Shown: piece by piece, positions 24,492 to 33,700 of the stretch
Layout: the number at the start of each line of letters is the position of its first letter
Numbering within the stretch: the stretch's first letter is position 1
Assembly (NCBI GenBank): GCA_965178525.1
Contig: CBCXVS010000026.1
Span: 1 to 38,945, forward strand
Direction of reading: 5' to 3'
Length of the DNA stretch: 38,945 nt
Source: CBCXVS01 sp965178525
GTDB lineage: Bacteria; Tectomicrobia; Entotheonellia; Entotheonellales; Entotheonellaceae
The notes under the pieces: model-generated
Told to the model about the DNA's origin: nothing
The model's input: the letters and a program-made list of their open reading frames with translations, nothing else
The model's database searches: none
Made by a program: the position numbers and the translations under genes

Positions 24492-24856
24492 TCACGGGCG
24501 TGGTCAATGCGGACTATGAAGCGGTCATCCGTCTCCGGGTACAAGGTTCGGCAGGGCAAGAGCGTGAGGTCGACGCGATCATCGACACCGGTTTCAACGG
24601 CTCTCTTGCATTGCCGCCAGTGCTTGTCATGGCGTTGGGACTGACCCGCCTGAGTCGTGGCCGAGCCGTATTAGCCAACGGCAGCGATGAGCTTTTCGAC
24701 ATCTACGGCGCCACTGTGCTGTGGGACGGCCTGCCAAGGTATGTCGAGACAGATGCGGTGGATACGACACCGCTTGTGGGAATGGCTTTACTCGACGGGT
24801 ATGACCTTTACGTCCAAGTCGTGGACGGTGGCCGTGTCGTGATCCAGGCTCCATGA
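24488..24856 (+). CDS. Clan AA (retropepsin-like) aspartic protease
   Basis: 122 residues from the ATG at 24488, overlapping the upstream stop. It has the active-site motif AIIDTGFNGSLALP (Asp33-Thr-Gly, with Phe in the position usually Ala/Ser) and later VGMALLDGYDLYVQV, as in retroviral-type proteases that act as dimers. Length fits a single-domain member. The target is not known; the upstream gene product is the natural candidate. Confidence 0.75.
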   Translation: MITGVVNADYEAVIRLRVQGSAGQEREVDAIIDTGFNGSLALPPVLVMALGLTRLSRGRAVLANGSDELFDIYGATVLWDGLPRYVETDAVDTTPLVGMALLDGYDLYVQVVDGGRVVIQAP

Positions 24857-25234
24857 TGAGGTGGCCTTCGGTGAATCCAACGCTGGCGAGCAAAGTGGTT
24901 GACCTCCGATGTCCTCCATCCTCTCGTGCCAAGTCTAACTCGGCACTGGAGCGGACGGCCCACCTCGCAGGTTTTTTTCGGCTACTTCTTGTCTCATGCA
25001 GGGATATGCGTATACGTGACAGCAATTCGCGGACAGCATGGCACTCCTAGAGGCGCTTGACGAGCCTCCATCAGAAAGAGTGAACAAGCCAAAGTGTCGC
25101 GTTTCGCTTCCTGTAGAGATGACGAAATAATTTCGCCATCTGCAAATATGCGAGGATAGGAAATCAAGGGGTTACGCGAGTGTGAGACGGAGACATTTCG
25201 CAAATCATGGTGCATCGCGAAATGAGATAGAAAA
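24857..25234 (+). other. Intergenic stretch without recognised genes
   Basis: 378 bp up to the left end of IS copy 2. It has only short, unsupported frames without ribosome sites. I see no RNA gene or clear promoter. Confidence 0.5.
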
Positions 25235-25306
25235 TAGGGTTGTTCCCCAATAGTTAATGAGGTAGGCTATCCTCCCCCAAACGATGGAGGGAGCCCAGCC
25301 AGGTCA

Positions 25307-25834
25307 TTGGTTATCCGAGATGATCGGCAGATGAAAGCCTTAACCGGTGTGTCTCAGACGCAATTTGACTTCTTGCTGCCCGCCTTCAGCCACGTCTATC
25401 AACAGGCTCAGCAAAAACGCTATGAGGAGGGTGTCCAAGCTGGCAAACGCAGCCGAAAGCCGGGTGCAGGTATCAAAGGCAAATTACCCACTCTGTCAGA
25501 CAAACTCCTGTTCGTTCTATATTATTACAAGACGTATCCGACGTTTGATGTTCTTGGTGCACAATTTGGTATGGTACGTTCGAAAGCGAATGAAAATCTC
25601 CATAAGCTCTCTCCCATCCTGTATGACACGTTAGTGCAGTTAGACCTCATGCCTTATCGAGAGTTGAAGACCCCAGAGTCGTTGAGGGAGGCGTTGTCAG
25701 GTGTGGATCAACTGATTATTGATGCGACTGAAAGAAGCTATCGCCGGTCACAAGATGAGACGACCCAACGTGAACACTATAGTGGTAAAAAAAAGCCATA
25801 CGCTGAAAAATACAGTGATGTCGATGCCGGATAA
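25307..25834 (+). CDS. IS5-family transposase orfA, copy 2
   Basis: Same product as in copy 1 (HTH_Tnp_4 region and first catalytic Asp). The A8 run at its end (25787-25794) is a plausible slippage site that would fuse it with orfB: reading AAA AAA and skipping one A leads into AGC CAT of the orfB frame. Confidence 0.88.
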   Translation: MVIRDDRQMKALTGVSQTQFDFLLPAFSHVYQQAQQKRYEEGVQAGKRSRKPGAGIKGKLPTLSDKLLFVLYYYKTYPTFDVLGAQFGMVRSKANENLHKLSPILYDTLVQLDLMPYRELKTPESLREALSGVDQLIIDATERSYRRSQDETTQREHYSGKKKPYAEKYSDVDAG

Positions 25835-26231
25835 ATGGATCGTCTTTCTGGGCCGTACGTTTAGTGGTCACAACCATGATTACAGCATGTTAAAACAAGA
25901 GTTCCCACCGGACTTAGACCGGTTTAGTGACGTAGAAGTTTGGGTGCACCTGGGTTATCAGGGGATTCAGTCGGACTACAAAGGCGAAATGCTTGAGATT
26001 CCACACAAGAAACCCCGGAAGAGCAAGACGAATCCGACTCCAGAATTGACGGCGGAGCAGCAGGCGGCGAATTATGCCGTGAGTCAAGTTCGCATCTTGA
26101 TCGAACATGCCATCGGCGGTATGAAGCGTTTCAACATTTTGGTGCAGCGTTTCCGCAACCGCAAAGATCACTTTGAGGATGATTCGGTGGGCATCTGGGC
26201 TGGGCTAGGGAACCTGATCTTATGCTATTGA
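25719..26231 (+). CDS. IS5-family transposase orfB, copy 2
   Basis: Second half of the DDE_Tnp_4 transposase with the Asp in GHNHDYSML and the Glu in LIEHAIGG. It overlaps orfA; probably expressed mainly as a fusion. Confidence 0.85.
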   Translation: MMRLKEAIAGHKMRRPNVNTIVVKKSHTLKNTVMSMPDKWIVFLGRTFSGHNHDYSMLKQEFPPDLDRFSDVEVWVHLGYQGIQSDYKGEMLEIPHKKPRKSKTNPTPELTAEQQAANYAVSQVRILIEHAIGGMKRFNILVQRFRNRKDHFEDDSVGIWAGLGNLILCY

Positions 26232-26242
26232 GGAACAACTCT

Positions 26243-26266
26243 AATAGCTTACTTGTGTAAGCTATT
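26243..26266. repeat. Perfect 10-bp hairpin at the right edge of IS copy 2
   Basis: AATAGCTTAC and GTAAGCTATT are separated by TTGT. The stem begins inside the TA target site, so the IS landed at the foot of an existing palindrome. It may serve as terminator for the leftward gene that ends at 26373. Confidence 0.8.
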
Positions 26267-26372
26267 GTGTCTAAAAGACCCATCAGAGCGTAGTATTGCC
26301 TACTTATGGACAATGTTGCAAATTGGCTTGCTATTCCTCTCTTTCCATTCTCTTGCACCTATCAAGAATGGA

Positions 26373-27172
26373 CTAAAGCCAAGGTGCATAATACTTAAGA
26401 AGTGTCTTCCATAATTTATCCCATGTCAGACTATCGATGCTAACAATCTGATTTCGTAAGCATTTTTTATCTTCATGAGACAAGACTATGTTTCTAGAAG
26501 TTTCAATTTTGCCGATTAATTTTTCTACTGAATTAATTGCCTGATTAAGATGATCAATTGAGTCTGGATCAGAAGAAACTCTCGGCCTACCAACATCTAA
26601 AATATTGTCTCCTTCCCAAAAGCGTCGTCCGGCCGACTTTATACGATTTTCCTCTTTATTAAAATAATTTTCTATATCTTTAAATGCAGTACATATCAAC
26701 ACGATATTCATCTTGTGACTAGGCACGTCAGCTTCAGCAGTACGGAAAGGCCGTAAGAGATTGTCAATTTCTCCATAATTTATTGACCCTAATTCATCAA
26801 GAAAAATAATAATTGTAGAAAATCCACTTATTATTAATGTTCGACAAAAAATATCAAAATTCCCTTCACGTGTGATATAATCTTCAAGTTCATCTCGACG
26901 CTCCTTAGTAGGATATAAGCAGTAGTATAGCCAATAAGTTATAAAATCTAATGCTTCTTGATCTTCACTCCATGCTTTGTTTTTCTTTATAAGATATTTT
27001 CTGATACTTTTTTTCTCTTTCTTGATGAGATTACCGATTTATTTACATGTGCTCCAATCAATCTACCTATCCAAGGAGGGATTCCTACGGGAATACCTCC
27101 TACTGTTACAAGTACTCCAGCTACCGTTAAGCCTAGAGATATTAATCCTAATATGTCATAACTCATGGCCAC
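26373..27172 (-). CDS. AT-rich ATPase-like membrane protein, requiring a -1 frameshift
   Basis: The gene lies between IS copies 2 and 3 and is clearly richer in A/T than the neighbourhood. It starts at a GTG (27172, GAGGA upstream) or ATG 27166; the first frame gives an N-terminal membrane segment (LGLISLGLTVAGVLVTVGGI) and ends at 26987. At 27008-27014 the message has a heptamer A-AAA-AAA, and a -1 shift opens a long frame to 26373. That frame has a Walker-B-like strand (STIIIFLDELGS) followed by DNLLRPFRTAEADV and MNIVLICTAF, as in AAA/KAP-like ATPases. No Walker A was found, so the protein may be truncated or an unusual relative. Programmed frameshift and pseudogene are both possible. Confidence 0.5.
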
Positions 27173-27255
27173 AGTATCCTCAGCATTTTTCCCAATACCT
27201 AATGCAGATTTATAAATTTATAAAGCATTTTTTTCAATTTCATTAGAGTTGTTCC

Positions 27256-27768
27256 TCAATAGCATAAGATCAGGTTCCCTAGCCCAGCCCAGATGCCCAC
27301 CGAATCATCCTCAAAGTGATCTTTGCGGTTGCGGAAACGCTGCACCAAAATGTTGAAACGCTTCATACCGCCGATGGCATGTTCGATCAAGATGCGAACT
27401 TGACTCACGGCATAATTCGCCGCCTGCTGCTCCGCCGTCAATTCTGGAGTCGGATTCGTCTTGCTCTTCCGGGGTTTCTTGTGTGGAATCTCAAGCATTT
27501 CGCCTTTGTAGTCCGACTGAATCCCCTGATAACCCAGGTGCACCCAAACTTCTACGTCACTAAACCGGTCTAAGTCCGGTGGGAACTCTTGTTTTAACAT
27601 GCTGTAATCATGGTTGTGACCACTAAACGTACGGCCCAGAAAGACGATCCATTTATCCGGCATCGACATCACTGTATTTTTCAGCGTATGGCTTTTTTTT
27701 ACCACTATAGTGTTCACGTTGGGTCGTCTCATCTTGTGACCGGCGATAGCTTCTTTCAGTCGCATCAA
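27256..27768 (-). CDS. IS5-family transposase orfB, copy 3
   Basis: Second DDE half, protein identical to copies 1 and 2. Overlaps orfA. Confidence 0.85.
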   Translation of the reverse strand: MMRLKEAIAGHKMRRPNVNTIVVKKSHTLKNTVMSMPDKWIVFLGRTFSGHNHDYSMLKQEFPPDLDRFSDVEVWVHLGYQGIQSDYKGEMLEIPHKKPRKSKTNPTPELTAEQQAANYAVSQVRILIEHAIGGMKRFNILVQRFRNRKDHFEDDSVGIWAGLGNLILCY

Positions 27769-28180
27769 TAATCAGTTGATCCACACCTGACAACGCCTCC
27801 CTCAACGACTCTGGGGTCTTCAACTCTCGATAAGGCATGAGGTCTAACTGCACTAACGTGTCATACAGGATGGGAGAGAGCTTATGGAGATTTTCATTCG
27901 CTTTCGAACGTACCATACCAAATTGTGCACCAAGAACATCAAACGTCGGATACGTCTTGTAATAATATAGAACGAACAGGAGTTTGTCTGACAGAGTGGG
28001 TAATTTGCCTTTGATACCTGCACCCGGCTTTCGGCTGCGTTTGCCAGCTTGGACACCCTCCTCATAGCGTTTTTGCTGAGCCTGTTGATAGACGTGGCTG
28101 AAGGCGGGCAGCAAGAAGTCAAATTGCGTCTGAGACACACCGGTTAAGGCTTTCATCTGCCGATCATCTCGGATAACCAA
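27653..28180 (-). CDS. IS5-family transposase orfA, copy 3
   Basis: Protein identical to the other copies. It ends beyond the A8 slippage run that overlaps orfB. Confidence 0.88.
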   Translation of the reverse strand: MVIRDDRQMKALTGVSQTQFDFLLPAFSHVYQQAQQKRYEEGVQAGKRSRKPGAGIKGKLPTLSDKLLFVLYYYKTYPTFDVLGAQFGMVRSKANENLHKLSPILYDTLVQLDLMPYRELKTPESLREALSGVDQLIIDATERSYRRSQDETTQREHYSGKKKPYAEKYSDVDAG

Positions 28181-28276
28181 TGACCTGGCTGGGCTCCCTC
28201 CATCGTTTGGGGGAGGATAGCCTACCTCATTAACTATTGGGGAACAACCCTAATGTACACGCCCAGATTGCTACGA

Positions 28277-28333
28277 CATGATCGAATCGCGACCGCGACA
28301 ACCGTCCGCGAATGGCTGTCGCGATTCGACATG
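28277..28333. repeat. Long inverted repeat near IS copy 3
   Basis: CATGaTCGAATCGCGAC (28277-28293) is complementary to GTCGCGATTCGACATG (28318-28333) with one bulged A, and a 24-nt loop. It has no T-tract. It lies within a 46-codon frame (28253-28393) that I consider doubtful. Confidence 0.8.
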
Positions 28334-28413
28334 GACCCACTACATCAAAGTGACATTTTCGCATCAAAGAACATCGGAAGGGATATGACATGATGAGGCG
28401 TGCGGCGGTGTCA

Positions 28414-28485
28414 CACCGGGGAGAAATCGCGGAGGCGGAACTCGCGTTGCCTGGTTGGCCAATACCGATTGATGACCTCTTCTGA
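28414..28485 (+). pseudogene. Uma2 gene 3' remnant
   Basis: The last 23 codons (HRGEIAEAELALPGWPIPID ... ) closely match the C-terminus of the intact Uma2 gene at 29661-30209. Upstream similarity stops abruptly, so only the tail survives. Between it and the next gene a 71-codon open frame without a start (28601-28816) looks protein-like but is not recognised. Confidence 0.7.
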
Positions 28486-28812
28486 GCATAGTCAGACAGA
28501 TACCGTTTCCTAGATTTGGCTGAACAAGTCATGCCATGGTCTTTGGTAACAACGCCGCTTACGCCTCCTGTGGCTGAAAGCGTGAGCAATTGATGCCTGA
28601 CACCCCCAAATCAAAGTCCTCTGCACTGATATTCGGGAACGTACACAGGCAATCGCTGAACGGATCGGCGAAACGACAGGCGTCACAACCACTCACCGGC
28701 TGCGCATGCAAAGCGTGGCTCCGCGTCTGGAGACTGCCATCTGCATTCCAGCGATGTACGAGAGCTTCCACAGCTATCAGGGATCGGGTCGGCTCCATAG
28801 CCGTCTACCTCA

Positions 28813-29309
28813 TTAGAGTTCCCGGACTGAGAGTATGCGTACACGTTGTGCATCGCGCACTGCAATACGTTGCTGACCGTCTATTACAAATGTGCGTTGC
28901 ACCGTATGATACGTTCCCTCCGTAGCGACTAGCGCCTCCAAGAACAAATCTACATGGCCACCATGCCCTAAACGGATGACGGCTTCTCGGCCGAGATGTT
29001 GGACCAGTTGCCGTTGAAAGAGCCGGAAGTGCATCCGGTCTCGTCGCGGTCTAAATCCAGTACCCTTCCTAAGGCCACCTCACATTGCAACACCACTAAT
29101 GGTTGGTTGGGATAGCGCTGCTGTGCGGGTGCCACGCCTGTTGTTTCGCTGCCGAGGTCAAAGTACGCACCCGTGCCCAAGACACCACGCCTGTTGGTGC
29201 GAAAGCCATCGGTAAGAATCGATGCCACATTTGCCGCCGCCGTGATATGAAAGGCATCGTCACGTAATTCTCCAGTCACATCACCGTTCATAGTGCCGTT
29301 CTGAAACAT
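28813..29309 (-). pseudogene. ADP-ribosyltransferase-like gene, frameshifted
   Basis: The first frame (ATG 29309 or 29291) has features of the PARP/ART fold: AFHITAAANVASILTDGF, RRGVLGTGAYFDLGSET, and a strand VVLQCEVALGRVLDLD. The second frame to 28813 continues with FQRQLVQHLGREAVIRLGHG and a C-terminal TFVIDGQQRIAVRDAQRV strand, needing a -1 shift near 29000-29034. Such small ART domains act as toxins or regulators by modifying proteins or nucleic acids. No Uma2/HicB-like neighbour confirms it as a toxin. The His...Tyr...Glu triad cannot be verified across the break. Confidence 0.45.
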
Positions 29310-29645
29310 GGGCCGAAGGTCTGTTGCAATGGGATGGCAACATGATCAATCTGGGGCAGCCTGTCTACACTCCGATCCATGCGTGTCCTAGCGTTTCATG
29401 ATAAGGTACCATGGATGGCATCTACGTCCGCACATAGCCGAATATCGTGACACGATCGTACTGAGGGAAGATACCTCGATTACTGGCGCAAAATCAAGTA
29501 TTGCTGGCTCTATGTCTTACACCCGTGCCTGATATTGCACACGTTTGGTTGCGATTGCACAAGGAATTTTAGGTAAGTTCTCGATATGGCTGCGGACAAA
29601 CTGGCTAAGTCATACATTTCATGATGGCTTCCCTATTTTGAGCAT
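29310..29645 (+). other. Intergenic stretch without recognised genes
   Basis: 336 bp between the ART-like remnant and Uma2. No supported reading frame, repeat or RNA was seen; it probably holds the Uma2 promoter. Confidence 0.5.
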
Positions 29646-29660
29646 ATGGGGAGTAGTGAT

Positions 29661-30209
29661 ATGCGCATGAAGGCTAACGCAACGATTACAGACTTGTCTC
29701 GCGTGCCAGAAAACGGCAAAGCGGAAATCGTGCATGGAGAACTGGTGTTCATGGCACCTACGGGAGGCGTACCAGGACGGGCCGGAGGACATATTTACGT
29801 GAGCCTCAACGTCTATGAACAACAAACGAGATGTGGGTATGCCTTTCCCGATAATGTCGGGTTTATTGTGGACTTGCCCCATCGTCAGTCGTTCAGTCCT
29901 GATGCCGCGTTTTATAGCGGTGAGTTACAGGAAGGGAAATTCCTCGATGGCGCGCCGATCTTTGCCGCCGAAGTCCGTCGTGAGAACGACTATGGCCCAG
30001 CAGCAGAACGGGAGATGGCGGCGAAACGCGCCGACTACTTTGCCACGGGCACACTTGTTGTGTGGGATATTGATGTGCTGAGAGAACAGGTGGTGCGCGT
30101 CTATCGCGCCGCTGATCCGGAGCATCCCACGGTTTATCGCCGGGGAGAAATCGCTGAGGCGGAACCGGCGTTGCCTGGATGGTCGATGCCGGTTGATGAA
30201 CTCTTCTGA
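29661..30209 (+). CDS. Uma2 family (DUF820) PD-(D/E)XK nuclease-like protein
   Basis: 182 residues from the ATG at 29661 because GGGGAG lies 7 nt upstream; the ATG at 29646 is also in frame. Family landmarks are EIVHGELVFMAP, VGFIVDLPHRQSFSPDAAFY, APIFAAEVRRENDYGPAAE and KRADYFATGTLVVWDIDV, with the D...E-V core of the Uma2 endonuclease fold. Uma2 genes are highly multiplied in cyanobacteria and some other phyla; their biological role is unknown. A shortened second copy lies at 28414-28485. Confidence 0.88.
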   Translation: MRMKANATITDLSRVPENGKAEIVHGELVFMAPTGGVPGRAGGHIYVSLNVYEQQTRCGYAFPDNVGFIVDLPHRQSFSPDAAFYSGELQEGKFLDGAPIFAAEVRRENDYGPAAEREMAAKRADYFATGTLVVWDIDVLREQVVRVYRAADPEHPTVYRRGEIAEAEPALPGWSMPVDELF

Positions 30210-30245
30210 AAATGGCCCGGCAACATCTAGGCAGGGGAAAGTTCC

Positions 30246-30473
30246 GTGAAACAAATACATCAATTTACGGGAATCATCGAACGTGAAGGCGATGGGTACG
30301 TTGCCCTGTGTCCTGAGTTGGATATTGCAAGTCAAGGTAATACGGTTGAAGAAGCCCGGCATCATCTCATCGAGGCGCTAGAACTCTTTATGGAAACGGC
30401 TGATCCTGCTGAGGTACGGAAACGGCTCCACACCGAAGTTTTTGTGACGCGTATGGAGATAGCTATTGGGTAG
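30246..30473 (+). CDS. hicB: HicB-like antitoxin
   Basis: 75 residues from a GTG at 30246 (AGGGG upstream). It has the HicB partial RNase H fold pattern: FTGIIEREGDGYVALCPELD, then IASQGNTVEEARHHLIEALE. It should bind HicA and, with or without a DNA-binding tail, repress the operon. No ribbon-helix-helix tail is visible. The gene overlaps hicA by 8 bp, so translation is probably coupled. The order antitoxin then toxin is the reverse of classic hicAB. Confidence 0.85.
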   Translation: MKQIHQFTGIIEREGDGYVALCPELDIASQGNTVEEARHHLIEALELFMETADPAEVRKRLHTEVFVTRMEIAIG

Positions 30474-30687
30474 ATTGCGCGTTCTGTCGGGACGAGAGGT
30501 GTGTCGAATACTATCACAGCATGGCTTTGTCGAAGTGCGTCGGCGTAGCAGCCATGTTATGATGCAGAAAAAGATTGACGACTCGACTATAACCGTTCCC
30601 GTCCCTGATCATACCGAACTGCGCATAGGCACATTGCAATCTATTATCCGCCAATCAGGACTGCCACGATTCTTATTTGAAGAATAG
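30466..30687 (+). CDS. hicA: HicA-like mRNA interferase toxin
   Basis: 73 residues from a TTG at 30466, overlapping hicB. It matches HicA: REVCRILSQHGFVEVRRRSS followed by HVMMQKKIDDSTITVPVPDH, where the His of 'RRRSSHV' is the catalytic residue, and the C-terminal GTLQSIIRQSGL. HicA cleaves mRNA and is neutralised by HicB. The stop lies 10 nt before the leader peptide that precedes the giant helicase gene, so it may belong to the same transcript. Confidence 0.87.
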   Translation: MGRLRVLSGREVCRILSQHGFVEVRRRSSHVMMQKKIDDSTITVPVPDHTELRIGTLQSIIRQSGLPRFLFEE

Positions 30688-30697
30688 CAAGGAGAGC

Positions 30698-30769
30698 ATG
30701 TCAGGCGACTTCCTTCAAGTTTGGCAGAGAGACGGGACGTCGATGATCGAGGAGTTCATGCGCTTGTGA
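30698..30769 (+). CDS. Possible 23-residue leader peptide coupled to the giant helicase
   Basis: The ATG at 30698 follows AAGGAG (short spacing), and the peptide MSGDFLQVWQRDGTSMIEEF... ends at TGA 30767-30769, which overlaps a GTG (30766) in the helicase frame. It may be a real leader, or the displaced N-terminus of the helicase after a single-base indel. Confidence 0.35.
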   Translation: MSGDFLQVWQRDGTSMIEEFMRL

Positions 30770-33700
30770 CCCCATCTCCGCTCCTCCAACTACCCAATAC
30801 CTACCGAGCCTTCTATGGCGCTTTCACGGTACTCCGCCCTTTTCAGCGCGAGGTCATCGCACCTATTCTGCAAGGCCGGGACCTGATCCTTCAGGCCGCC
30901 ACAGGAAGCGGCAAAACAGAGGCCGTACTGGCGCCATGCCTGGAGCGCGTCATTTGCTCCGGCGCGGCGGAGGCCATTCTCTATGTGGTGCCGACACGGG
31001 CTTTGGTGCACGACTTGCGCCGTCGCTTGGAGCCGCTCATGCACGAGCGGCTCGGCTTGCATTTGGGCATCCGCACCGGAGATGTGAAGCGCTTGCCGGG
31101 CGGGCGGGCCGATCTGGTTCTGACGACGCCGGAATCGCTGGATGTGATGCTGGGGAGCAGCAATCGTGAGGTGCGGGCGTTTTTGTCCCGGGTCAGCATG
31201 CTCGTGGTCGATGAGGTGCATCAGCTCGCGCAGGGCTATCGCGGCCGGCACTTGGCGTATCTGCTGCAACGGCTCGAACGGCGCCGCAAACGGCGACTGC
31301 AAAAAATGGCCCTGTCGGCCACTTTGGAGGGACCGGAAGCAATCCGTGAGCATTTGGGGCTGCAGCCACAGGCGTTATGGATCTCCAATGCGGTAGAGCG
31401 CCAGATCCAGCCGCATTTGATCCATCTGAAGCAGGAGCCGAACGAGCTGGTCGCCTTCATCGATGACCTGGCCCAGCGCTTTGGCGCGCGGAAGCTGCTC
31501 CTGTTTGCCAACAGCCGCAGTCGCTGTGATCAACTCTTTGGCTGGCTGCGGCAGCGCGGCTATTTTCAACCAGCCACCTATCTCCATTACAGCAATCTCA
31601 AATTAAAGCAGCGCCAGGAGGTCGAGCGCCAATTCCAGCGTCGCTCGCAGGCGCTCTGCATTGCCACCAGCACGCTGGAATTGGCGCTCGACGTGGGCGA
31701 CGTCGACAGCGTCATCCTGTATGAGCCACCGGAAAGTGTGACGACATTTTTACAGCGTATCGGGCGCGCCAACCGTCAGAGGCAGACGACGACGTTTTGG
31801 GGTATCTGCCGGGGACAGCGGGCGGGGGAACAAGTGCTCCAATTTCTTGCGCTTTACCATCTGGCGCAGGAGGGCGCGATCGAGACCGTGCAGCCAGCCG
31901 ACTTGCCGAGCGTGCTGGTGCAGCAGGTCTTATCAAACCTCTATGAACACAAACGCGTCTCACTGTTCGCGCTGCAAGCGCTGTATCCACACCAGGCCGA
32001 GACGCTGGCGACCCTCGTGCCGGCGATGGCAGAGCGCCAGTGGTTGCGAGAGTTGGCACAAAATGGCCGCAACGGAAGTTGGCGCGGGGGCTGGCGCTAT
32101 GCCAATGCCTTGCGGGCGCACCAGATCTGGAGCAATTTTCCCGACACGGAAGAGCCGTACACCTTGGAAGTCGAGGCGCAGGCCGTGGCGGATCTCCCGC
32201 CCCCGGTCGTGCGGCAATTGGACGTGGGCGACCGCGTGGATCTCGCTGGCCGCTGCATTCGCATTCTCGATATCCAGGACGGCGAGCGCCGGGTCGTGCG
32301 GGCCGTCCCGGTAGCCCGTCCGGATGAGCGAACGCTGTATTGGGTCGGCGCAGGGCCGCCCATATCGTGGGAAGTGGCGCAGGCGGTGCAACGGTTGCTA
32401 CACCCCGAGTATGAGCCAGATGATCTGCTGGCCCAGGGGCTGTTTACGCGCACCCGCGCGCTCCTGCGGCGTCAGCGGCAGGGCGCCGAACGCCGGGTGG
32501 TGTTGCACAACGGCATCGAGCTGAGCCGCACCACGCAGGGTTTTTATCGGTATGCGACGTATTTGGGCTCGGTCGGCAATTTTATTTTGCAGCGGATTAT
32601 TGAGGATTATTACGGCGAGTTGGCGCCGGAGTTTTCCTGCTCGGCCGATGCGCTTGCCGTCGTCTGTTCGCATCGCATTGACTTCCAACCCTTGCCACTA
32701 CCCACGGAGCGACCGGCGTTGCGGCGCTGGGCCGGACAACGTTTGAGGCAGGTGCAGGCGCTCTTTGCCTTCAACGCCTTGGCTCGAGCCCTGCCGCGAG
32801 AGTTGCTGATTGATGAAGCGACCGATTGGCTCTGGGACGCGCGCGTGTCGCAGACGTTTCGCCGCTATCGGCAGGAGACGTCGGCCATCGCCGAGGGCGA
32901 CCCGGCATGTCTGGAGTGGGATGACGCGCTGGAGGACGAGGAGAGCGAACCAACCCCTGCCACGGCCATCCGCCAGGGGCCGCAGCCGACGTTGTTGACC
33001 CAGGAGAAAATGCGGCTCGGTCTTGCCGCCGACGCCGAGCCCATGTTCCCGGCGGCGCCAGCATGGCACCGCACACCGCGTGCCCTGACTGGCACCATGG
33101 TCGGCAATTACGTGCAGCATCAGCAGTGTGAGCGCTTGCTCAGCTTCGATTTGTTGCCCTACGACCAGCAGCCGCCGAAGCGCGCCTTGGTGGATAGCGC
33201 GTTGGGGGCGGCGCGCGCCGGACAGGGGCGGGCGTTTGAAGAACGCGTGGTGGCGGAACTCGAACAGCAGGGCGCGGCCCTGTATCGCATCCCGGAGCAG
33301 GATGAGAGCGGCAGGCGCTTGTCTTTGCAAGAGCGCCAGGAGCAGAGTTTCACATGGTTGCGTCACCTGGTCCGAGAGGCCATGCCGCGGCAAGGAGAAG
33401 ATGGACAAGAGGACACGCCGATCGGCATCTTGGTACAACCCGTTCTCATGCTTCCGGCTCTTGCCGGTACGGACACGCCGGTGGATGGCGTCGGGATTGC
33501 CGACCTGATCGAGGTCACGGCTGCCAACACCACCGTGTGCTTAACCGTTGTCGACATCAAAGACAGCGCCGCTCCTCGTTACAGCCAGAAATGGCAGGTG
33601 GCGTTTTATGCCGCCCTGCTGCAGGAGTGCCTGCCGCACCATATGGGGGACTTACCCGTCCGCGTCGCCGATCGTGGGGTGCTGTTGACGCGTCCTGACG

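Larger units (their letters stand above)
25237..26241 (+). mobile_element. IS5-family insertion sequence (IS427-like), copy 2
   Basis: 1005 bp with the transposase on the plus strand and the same 17-bp ends as copy 1. TA is duplicated at 25235-25236 and 26242-26243. It stands in inverted orientation to copies 1 and 3. Confidence 0.93.
27246..28250 (-). mobile_element. IS5-family insertion sequence (IS427-like), copy 3
   Basis: 1005 bp, same ends, TA duplicated at 27244-27245 and 28251-28252, transposase on the minus strand. Together with copy 2 it brackets the AT-rich islet. Confidence 0.93.

Noticed and set aside
24930..24960. Fragment reading NSALERTA-like peptide in the gap after the aspartic protease
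   Set aside because: Similar short peptides occur by chance or as scattered repeats; there is no start or longer conserved frame.
25237..28250. Composite transposon made of IS copies 2 and 3
   Set aside because: The outer flanks share only the TA that every copy has, so movement as one unit cannot be shown from the sequence.
28253..28393. 46-codon frame starting right behind IS copy 3
   Set aside because: The ATG is created at the IS junction, there is no ribosome site, and it overlaps an inverted repeat.
32698..33438. 246-codon minus-strand frame inside the giant helicase gene
   Set aside because: The plus-strand frame is continuous and carries conserved motifs on both sides, so this is a shadow.
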